A stretch of 8,094 nucleotides of DNA, taken from contig JASHWM010000049.1 of assembly GCA_030044075.1 (NCBI GenBank), positions 1 through 8,094 of the forward strand, in the 5' to 3' direction. Below are positions 1 to 4,473 of this stretch, piece after piece. A program made the position numbers and the translations under genes. This DNA comes from Candidatus Rhabdochlamydia sp. Its GTDB lineage: Bacteria > Chlamydiota > Chlamydiia > Chlamydiales > Rhabdochlamydiaceae. The notes under the pieces were generated by a model. It did not search any database. It had not been told where the DNA came from and worked only from the letters and a program-made list of their open reading frames with translations. Position 1 is the first letter of the stretch. Each line of letters opens with the position of its first letter.

Positions 1-101
1 AGAGGTTTTACAAGGACAAGGGAACTTCCGGAAACAGCGCACGTACGTACGATGTTTCCGGTGTTTTGTGGAATTTGTGGTTCAAAAAGAACAATCTTCA
101 T
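1..101 (-). CDS. trmL: TrmL/SpoU-family RNA 2'-O-methyltransferase, N-terminal 33 codons (partial)
   Basis: Read on the minus strand from ATG at 101-99, the sequence gives an N-terminus containing [20 protein letters not shown], followed by LVLVKP at the window edge. This closely matches the start of SPOUT-class methyltransferases of the TrmL (YibK) type, whose first motif is EPEIPxNTGNIxR with the conserved Asn and catalytic-site Arg. Known family members 2'-O-methylate the wobble base of tRNA-Leu using S-adenosylmethionine; the chlamydial copies are usually annotated SpoU rRNA methylase, so the substrate here is open. The ATG overlaps the mip stop as ATGA, and no Shine-Dalgarno sequence is visible, so translation is probably coupled to mip. 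C. trachomatis, as I recall, also has a spoU gene next to mip. The gene continues beyond position 1, so the SAM-binding knot is not seen. Family assignment is secure; the exact subfamily is inferred. Confidence 0.88.
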   Translation of the reverse strand, partial: MKIVLFEPQIPQNTGNIVRTCAVSGSSLVLVKP

Positions 102-844
102 CTTAGGGTATCGGTTGCCGGTGTAGCATTTTGCGCTGGAGGTTCAACAACAACGTTTGCTTTGACAACTTCTACTTCAAACATCAGGAGGGTGTTGGGA
201 GGAAGATTTCCAAAGGTCCCATAGGCAAGTTCGGGATGGATGAAAATTTCTCTTTTCTCTCCTTCTTTCATCCCGATGATCCCTTTTCGAAACCCAGGGA
301 TTGTTTCCTCAAGATGCACCACCTCTTCTTCTTTTGATGCACCAAACACTGTCCCGTCAATAAATTTCCCCGTGTATTTGATCGAAGGAGAAAAGCTTTC
401 AGTTACTTCAGTGCCTTTTCCCTTTTGCACAACCTTGTATTGGACTTTGCCGTCCTCAAGAACTTTGATGTCCTTCTTTTTTGCATTATCTGCGAGGAAT
501 TTTTGTGATTTTTCCAGGTTCTCTTCTGCTTGCTTTTGGAAGAGGACTTCTTGAGCTGCGGTCAATGCCTCGAGGCACTCGTTCTCGCTGAGGGGAGAAT
601 CCTTGCCTTCTTTGTGGTCGTGCAGACCCTTGACTAAAGCCTCCATGTCGAAATTAAATCCAAGACCTTCGATGTTCTTTCCGATGAGGTGGCCGAAAGC
701 CTCGGAAATTTTCCATGGATCGATGGCTTTTTGTTCTTTCTCGATCGGTTTTTGTTCTTTTTGTTCAGTCAGTTCTTCTGCTGAAAGAAATGATGCAGCA
801 GATGCGATACTGAAAATATAAATGATGTTGCGTAATGAGATCAC
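98..844 (-). CDS. mip: Mip-type FKBP peptidyl-prolyl cis-trans isomerase, exported
   Basis: A 248-residue protein with the Mip/FkpA layout. Residues 1-22 form a signal peptide (hydrophobic core [16 protein letters not shown]), with cleavage likely after Ala22. A K/E/Q-rich linker follows (about 23-42), then a helical dimerisation segment (about 44-95, [11 protein letters not shown]), a long charged helix (about 98-128), and the FKBP domain (about 133-229) with [47 protein letters not shown]. It should assist folding of exported proteins in the periplasm or outer membrane; chlamydial Mip is linked to infectivity. Three oddities: there is no Cys in the signal peptide, so unlike C. trachomatis Mip it is not a lipoprotein by sequence; Gly168 replaces the FKBP active-site Asp (F-D-S to F-G-A); Phe185 replaces the FKBP12 Trp, which is common. 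The start codon is GTG (844-842), chosen because of a strong AGGAG eight bases upstream and the signal peptide it gives; the next in-frame Met is residue 67. It lies between hisS and trmL in one operon. Confidence 0.95.
   Translation of the reverse strand: MISLRNIIYIFSIASAASFLSAEELTEQKEQKPIEKEQKAIDPWKISEAFGHLIGKNIEGLGFNFDMEALVKGLHDHKEGKDSPLSENECLEALTAAQEVLFQKQAEENLEKSQKFLADNAKKKDIKVLEDGKVQYKVVQKGKGTEVTESFSPSIKYTGKFIDGTVFGASKEEEVVHLEETIPGFRKGIIGMKEGEKREIFIHPELAYGTFGNLPPNTLLMFEVEVVKANVVVEPPAQNATPATDTLR
719..760 (-). repeat. Two tandem 21-bp units inside mip, encoding a duplicated heptapeptide
   Basis: Units 740-760 and 719-739 (minus strand) match at 18 of 21 positions and encode KEQKPIE and KEQKAID (residues 29-42), directly after the signal peptide. 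The unit length keeps frame. This looks like a slippage or short duplication event in a flexible, low-complexity linker between the cleavage site and the Mip dimerisation domain, where length changes should be tolerated. Confidence 0.8.
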
Positions 845-852
845 GATAAAAA

Positions 853-860
853 CTCCTTTA
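853..860 (-). promoter_or_regulatory. mip ribosome-binding site fused to the hisS stop codon
   Basis: On the minus strand the hisS TAA (860-858) runs straight into AGGAG (857-853), eight bases before the mip GTG (844). Ribosomes finishing hisS therefore terminate on the mip Shine-Dalgarno sequence, which favours reinitiation and coupled synthesis. The strong site also decides in favour of the GTG start for mip. Confidence 0.75.
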
Positions 861-2153
861 TTTGGTAAGCCACTTTTGTTCTAAAATATGCCGGACGTTC
901 TGAAGGTCAATCTCTTCTTCAGAGCGTGTTTGCATATTTTTGATTTTTGCTGTTTTAGAAACGAGCTCTTGCTCTCCGATCACAAGAGTATAGGAAGCAG
1001 AAAACTCGTTCGCATTCTGGAAACACTGAGAAAGTTTTTTTCCTGAGAAGTCCATTTGGGCAGGGATATGTTTTTCTCTCAGCTCTTTTATGAGAGTGAA
1101 ACAAAACTGCATGGAAGCTTCATCGAGGGCGATGAGATACAGGAATGGATGGCCAGGCTTTGGGAAAAGACAGTTTTGTTTGCTCATCGTCTGCAAAATT
1201 CTTTCGAGCCCTGATGCAAAGCCTACTGCTGGGATATCTGGGCCTCCTAATTGTTTAATGAGGCCGTCAAAGCGCCCCCCGGCGCCTATCGTATTTTGTG
1301 CGCCAAGCTCTCCGCAGGTCACCTCAAAAACGGTGTGGTTATAGTAATCAAGCCCGCGGACTAGTTTTTGGTTGATTTCATAGCGGATATTTTCTTTTGT
1401 CAGCAAAGCACAAACAGTCTCGAAATGTTCTTTTGCTTTTTCGCTTAAGAAATGCAGGATCGAAGGTGCGGCCTTTAAGATCTCCTGGTCTTTTTGATCT
1501 TTGGAGTCCAGGATGCGCAGCACGTTCTTGCTAAATCGGACCTGGCTGTCAGCAGAAAGGCTGGAAAGGTGCGGCTCCAGGAAATTTTGCAGCGCTTCCC
1601 GGTAACTTGCGCGTGTCTTTTCATCGCCGACGGAATTGACCATCACCGTTAAATCTCTTAGTCCAAGCCTGCGATAAATTTCACATAAAAGGTCGATCAT
1701 TTCTACGTCTTGATAAGGGGATGCGACACCAATCGCCTCGGCCCCGAACTGGTGGTGCTGCCTGTAGCGTCCGGCCTGCGGCCTTTCATAGCGGAACATG
1801 GGACCTATATAGAAAAATTTGTGGATCTTCCTCATCTGATATAATTGGTTATCAAGGAACGCGCGCATAACAGATGCGGTTCCTTCAGGACGCAAGGTAA
1901 GGGAGCGTTCACCTTTGTCTAGAAAAGTGTACATCTCTTTTGAGACAATATCTGAACTGTCCCCAACACCGCGGATGAAAAGTTCGGTATGCTCAAAGAT
2001 GGGGGTTCGAATTTCTTCAAAACAGTAATCTTTGCTCGTTTGCCTCAAGATCGATTCGACATGTTGCCATTTTTCAACCTCCCTCCAGCTGAGTTCTTCG
2101 CTGGGCTCTTTCGGCAAAATGTCAAAAACTCCTTTCGGAATTTTATAGTCCAT
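858..2153 (-). CDS. hisS: Histidyl-tRNA synthetase
   Basis: A 431-residue class II aminoacyl-tRNA synthetase that joins histidine to tRNA-His with ATP, acting as a cytoplasmic dimer. It opens with the family's typical KIPKGVFDILP. Motif 1 lies around 46-77 (FEEIRTPIFEHTELF). Motif 2 is about 113-142, with FRYERPQAGRYRQHHQFG carrying the ATP-binding arginine. The histidine-specific LVRGLDYY is at 264-271, GAGGRFDGL at 290-298, and motif 3 PAVGFASGLER at 308-318. The C-terminal anticodon-binding domain runs from about 336 to the end. Length is normal and nothing essential is missing. I start it at ATG 2153-2151, which has AGAGGG a few bases upstream. A longer in-frame reading from a TTG at 2198 adds 15 residues with no homology to the family and is unlikely. 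A weak promoter-like pair lies just upstream (2179-2207); otherwise transcription probably comes through the unknown gene 60 bases away. mip follows after 13 bases. Confidence 0.97.
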   Translation of the reverse strand: MDYKIPKGVFDILPKEPSEELSWREVEKWQHVESILRQTSKDYCFEEIRTPIFEHTELFIRGVGDSSDIVSKEMYTFLDKGERSLTLRPEGTASVMRAFLDNQLYQMRKIHKFFYIGPMFRYERPQAGRYRQHHQFGAEAIGVASPYQDVEMIDLLCEIYRRLGLRDLTVMVNSVGDEKTRASYREALQNFLEPHLSSLSADSQVRFSKNVLRILDSKDQKDQEILKAAPSILHFLSEKAKEHFETVCALLTKENIRYEINQKLVRGLDYYNHTVFEVTCGELGAQNTIGAGGRFDGLIKQLGGPDIPAVGFASGLERILQTMSKQNCLFPKPGHPFLYLIALDEASMQFCFTLIKELREKHIPAQMDFSGKKLSQCFQNANEFSASYTLVIGEQELVSKTAKIKNMQTRSEEEIDLQNVRHILEQKWLTK

Positions 2154-2178
2154 AGCATCCCTCTTTATTAGAAGAAGG

Positions 2179-2207
2179 AATATAAAACGATGGGACAAAA
2201 AGATAAA
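2179..2207 (-). promoter_or_regulatory. Weak candidate sigma70/66-like promoter in front of hisS
   Basis: On the minus strand TTTATC (2207-2202) is followed after 17 bases by TATATT (2184-2179), which matches five of six positions of the -10 consensus; the -35 matches only three of six. A start near 2172 would leave a leader of about 19 bases carrying the hisS ribosome-binding site. The region is AT-rich, so a chance match is quite possible. Confidence 0.22.
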
Positions 2208-2213
2208 GAAGAA

Positions 2214-2831
2214 CTATTTCGATTCTGGAGCGGAGATGATCTCGTTTAATAACGACATAAACTCTTGCAAATGGCTTTTTGCGGGGGTCTTTTGGTGCTC
2301 CTCATGCAAGAGCTGCATGCATTGGATAAAGGGGAAAGGAAGCCATTTCTTTCCTACGTACTCAGCGAGGTAGTACCCTAGGGAGTGCTCCTCTTCCTTG
2401 GGAAAGGAATTTATTTGACGGATCAGTGAGTCCATCTTGGCGAGGTCTATAACATTTTTTTTATCGAGGGATTTTAAATAATAATAATCAACAATTATAT
2501 CGCTCCATAATTCAGACATTTTTTGGATAAATTCAGGGTTGTAACTTTGATCGATTTGTGTTAGCGTATTTAGTAGCTTTCTAAAAGCGGAAAGATTTTC
2601 AAGGATTTTGCGCTTCTCGCTAGATCCTATTTTTTTTCTTTTCTTGCTGGAAAGCAGGTCAAGCTGTTTTTTTAAGAATTCGGCAATAGACCCTAAAAAT
2701 GGTAAGGTGAGCTGTTTGAGTTGCTCTGGAGTAGGTTTGTCCTGCTCGGCTTTATGCTCTTGGGCCTGTGGCAAAATCGCTGTTTCGATGGGCTTTTCAA
2801 AGCCCTCTAAACGATTTTGAATTTTTCTCAT
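2214..2831 (-). CDS. Hypothetical protein, 205 residues, charged and helical
   Basis: I do not recognise this protein. It has ATG at 2831-2829, an AAAAGG nine bases upstream, and a TAG stop. It is on the operon strand, 60 bases ahead of hisS, which supports it being a real gene. There is no signal peptide and no membrane segment, so it should be cytosolic or a secreted substrate without a classical signal. Residues 1-40 are Gln/Glu/Pro-rich and probably disordered. Residues 45-60 (FLGSIAEFLKKQLDLL) look amphipathic, then a basic stretch KKRKKIG (63-69) leads to a helix with heptad-like leucines (74-91). Residues 100-142 hold an aromatic/acidic core (SELWSDIIVDYYYLKSL), and 148-200 (LGYYLAEYVGKKWLPFPFI, then a final leucine-rich helix) could be a second helical domain. 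There is one Cys (171). C. trachomatis, as I recall, has no gene here between hisS and uhpC. A lineage-specific chlamydial protein is the best guess; a type III secretion chaperone or effector cannot be excluded, but nothing shows it. Confidence 0.75.
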   Translation of the reverse strand: MRKIQNRLEGFEKPIETAILPQAQEHKAEQDKPTPEQLKQLTLPFLGSIAEFLKKQLDLLSSKKRKKIGSSEKRKILENLSAFRKLLNTLTQIDQSYNPEFIQKMSELWSDIIVDYYYLKSLDKKNVIDLAKMDSLIRQINSFPKEEEHSLGYYLAEYVGKKWLPFPFIQCMQLLHEEHQKTPAKSHLQEFMSLLNEIISAPESK

Positions 2832-2844
2832 GGGAGAAAACCTT

Positions 2845-2866
2845 TTAGTAAGAATTATTTTACTAA
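2845..2866 (-). repeat. Short inverted repeat in the leader of the unknown gene
   Basis: Perfect 7-base arms TTAGTAA (2845-2851) and TTACTAA (2860-2866) flank eight bases. On the minus-strand transcript the second arm touches the AAAAGG ribosome-binding site of the gene starting at 2831. It could be a small operator or an RNA hairpin affecting initiation. With one G-C pair among the seven and an AT-rich background, a chance dyad is also plausible. Confidence 0.35.
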
Positions 2867-2943
2867 TGCCCTAAGGAAAAAATTAAAATCAAGGAATTAG
2901 CGAATAAATTTTTGAATTTTTTGTCGGTCCGAGCAAAAATAAA

Positions 2944-2972
2944 TTGACTTTGTGAAATGATCTAGTTACCTT
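2944..2972 (+). promoter_or_regulatory. Candidate sigma70/66-like promoter for uhpC
   Basis: TTGACT (2944-2949) matches five of six positions of the -35 consensus. With a 17-base spacer the -10 position is TACCTT (2967-2972), which keeps only the outer bases. A start near 2979 would give a leader of about 27 bases. It lies in the 174-base divergent gap between the unknown gene and uhpC, where a promoter for each strand is expected; I see no equally good candidate on the minus strand. Chlamydial sigma66 promoters are often poor consensus matches. Confidence 0.45.
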
Positions 2973-2993
2973 ACTGCAGCTGAAAAAAATTAT

Positions 2994-3005
2994 GAAGGAA
3001 GGAAG
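2994..3005 (+). promoter_or_regulatory. uhpC ribosome-binding site, repeated GAAG
   Basis: Three GAAG units in a row give overlapping purine-rich Shine-Dalgarno options (AAGGA at 2995-2999, six bases before the ATG at 3006). This supports the 3006 start and suggests efficient translation. Confidence 0.65.
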
Positions 3006-4394
3006 ATGAGTTTGCTCAATTTCATGAGACCTGCCCCCTATCTGGAAGAAATTCAAGATCAGGAATCTGTAAGCAAAAATTACAAGTACTGGCGCTTCAG
3101 AATCTTCATTGGGATGTACATCGGTTACGTCTTCTATTATTTTTCAAGGAAGAGCTTTACTTTTGCCATGCCCTCCTTGATCCAGGACCTCGGCTTCACC
3201 AAAAGCGAACTTGGTATTTTAGCAAGTATCCTTTCCATTACATATGGCGCGAGTAAGTTCTTGAGCGGGATATTGGCCGACCGGTCCAATCCCCGTTTTT
3301 TTATGGCGCTTGGTCTTATCCTGACGGGCGTCTTTAACATTTTTTTTGGATTTTCCTCATCGATTGTGATGTTTGCGATTTTCTGGGGATTGAACGGTTG
3401 GTTCCAGGGATGGGGATGGCCCCCATGCGCCCGTTTGCTGACCCATTGGTATTCCCTTAAAGAGCGGGGCACATGGTGGGGAGCCTGGAATACCTCCCAT
3501 AGCGTCGGCGGGTTCTTGATCCCGATCATCGCCGCATTCTGCGCCCAATATTTTGGATGGCGCTATGCAATGTATGTGCCGGGAGTATTGTGTATCTTTG
3601 TGGGCCTGTTCGTGATCAACCGTTTGCGCGACACCCCGCAGTCTTTAGGCCTCCCGCCAATTGAAAAATATAAAAATGATTATTCCGATCCAAGAGAAGC
3701 TCACGAAAAAGAAACAGAACTTTCTGTAAAATCAATCCTTTTTGAACATGTCCTCCGCAACAAATTTATCTGGATCCTTGCGATCTCCTACCTATTTGTC
3801 TACGTTATCCGCACTGCGATCAATGACTGGAGCATGTTGTTCTTGATCGAGACAAAACAATACTCGCAAATTGCGGCGGGTGTTTGCGTGAGCTTTTTTG
3901 AAATCGGTGGTATTTTTGGAAGTTTGGCTGCTGGCTGGGCTTCCGACAAGATCTTTGGAGGCAAGCGAGGTCCGATCAACGTGTTGTTCAGCTTGGGCGT
4001 GATTTTTGCGATTGCCGCTTTTTGGTTCTCACCGCCGAATATGCAGTTCCTAGATTCCGCTCTTTTGTTCGCGATCGGTTTTCTCATCTTCGGACCGCAG
4101 ATGCTCATCGGTATGGCAGCTGCTGAGCTTTCCCATAAGAAAGCCGCAGGGACTGCGACAGGTTTTATCGGTTGGGTGGCCTATCTGGGCGCTGCATCCG
4201 CAGGATATCCCCTTGGTAAAATTACCCAGGATTGGGGATGGCAAGGGTTCTTTGTTATCTTGGCGATATGCGGATTCCTTTCCGTGTTCCTTTTGTTGCC
4301 GCTCTGGTCTGTAAAGAGCTCGCACCACATCGGAATTGTCAAGCAAAAGCCCCAACCCCAGGAAGAAAAGGCTGCAGAATCTGCCGATGTCTAA
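3006..4394 (+). CDS. uhpC: UhpC-type hexose-phosphate/phosphate antiporter (MFS)
   Basis: A 462-residue inner-membrane protein of the organophosphate:phosphate antiporter branch of the major facilitator superfamily (UhpT, UhpC, GlpT). It has about twelve hydrophobic segments in two halves, joined by a hydrophilic loop (about 208-246). The family signature RGTWWGAWNTSHSVGG spans 154-169. Arg48 (in YYFSRKSFTFAMP) and Arg269 (in YVIRTAINDW) sit where the two substrate-binding arginines of UhpT/GlpT lie. An MFS loop motif (GILADRSNPR) is at 88-97. In E. coli UhpC is a sensor that works with the UhpBA two-component pair, but chlamydial UhpC has been shown to transport glucose-6-phosphate. With no uhpA or uhpB nearby, a transporter importing host sugar phosphate is the likely role. 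The C-terminal tail (about 438-462) is hydrophilic and cytoplasmic. It is divergent from the hisS operon and 79 bases ahead of dnaE. Length is usual for the family. Confidence 0.95.
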   Translation: MSLLNFMRPAPYLEEIQDQESVSKNYKYWRFRIFIGMYIGYVFYYFSRKSFTFAMPSLIQDLGFTKSELGILASILSITYGASKFLSGILADRSNPRFFMALGLILTGVFNIFFGFSSSIVMFAIFWGLNGWFQGWGWPPCARLLTHWYSLKERGTWWGAWNTSHSVGGFLIPIIAAFCAQYFGWRYAMYVPGVLCIFVGLFVINRLRDTPQSLGLPPIEKYKNDYSDPREAHEKETELSVKSILFEHVLRNKFIWILAISYLFVYVIRTAINDWSMLFLIETKQYSQIAAGVCVSFFEIGGIFGSLAAGWASDKIFGGKRGPINVLFSLGVIFAIAAFWFSPPNMQFLDSALLFAIGFLIFGPQMLIGMAAAELSHKKAAGTATGFIGWVAYLGAASAGYPLGKITQDWGWQGFFVILAICGFLSVFLLLPLWSVKSSHHIGIVKQKPQPQEEKAAESADV

Positions 4395-4415
4395 ACAAAA
4401 CTTCCCGTTTTGTTT
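4393..4415 (+). repeat. AT-rich hairpin overlapping the uhpC stop codon
   Basis: Perfect 9-base arms AAACAAAAC (4393-4401) and GTTTTGTTT (4407-4415) enclose a five-base loop; the first arm begins inside the TAA stop. Only two pairs are G-C, and no T tract follows on either strand, so it is a poor intrinsic terminator. It may protect the 3' end of the uhpC message or be a weak attenuating structure. Confidence 0.45.
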
Positions 4416-4443
4416 GCAACGATAGCCTAAAAAGTAGTATGAT
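4414..4443 (+). promoter_or_regulatory. Candidate sigma70/66-like promoter for dnaE
   Basis: TTGCAA (4414-4419) and TATGAT (4438-4443) are separated by 18 bases. The -10 matches five of six consensus bases and the -35 four of six. Transcription would start near 4450, leaving a leader of about 24 bases. The -10 lies inside the left arm of the hairpin at 4434-4471, so a transcript from here would lack that arm. Confidence 0.45.
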
Positions 4444-4471
4444 CTTTGCTAAAATGGCAAGGTCATACTAC
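4434..4471 (+). repeat. Long inverted repeat ending two bases before the dnaE start
   Basis: Arms GTAGTATGA (4434-4442) and TCATACTAC (4463-4471) are perfect. Pairing continues inward through T-G and C-G, then, after one bulged T (4445), TTGC (4446-4449) with GCAA (4457-4460), leaving a seven-base loop (4450-4456). The total is about 15 pairs. The only Shine-Dalgarno-like bases for dnaE (AAGG, 4459-4462) are in the right arm. No T tract follows on the plus strand; on the minus strand five T (4433-4429) follow, so it resembles an intrinsic terminator only in the antisense direction. It may act as an operator, a translation-blocking hairpin on read-through RNA, or an antisense terminator. Confidence 0.7.
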
Positions 4472-4473
4472 GC

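Noticed and set aside
28..61. Perfect 8-base inverted repeat (CCGGAAAC/GTTTCCGG) around a CGTACGTACG palindrome, at first taken for a terminator after mip
   Set aside because: It lies inside the trmL-like reading frame, where it encodes the conserved [12 protein letters not shown] segment, and no T tract follows. Chance symmetry in coding DNA is the simpler reading.
2154..2198. Fifteen-residue N-terminal extension of HisS from a TTG start
   Set aside because: The family begins at the conserved KIPKG segment, and ATG 2153 has a good ribosome-binding site; the extension has no support.
2992..3009. Five-codon mini reading frame (MKEGR) whose TGA overlaps the uhpC ATG
   Set aside because: No Shine-Dalgarno precedes it, and its codons are the purine-rich ribosome-binding site of uhpC. 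A chance reading.
4393..4415. Intrinsic terminator for uhpC
   Set aside because: The stem is almost all A-T and is followed by GCAACG rather than a T tract, so I list it only as a hairpin.
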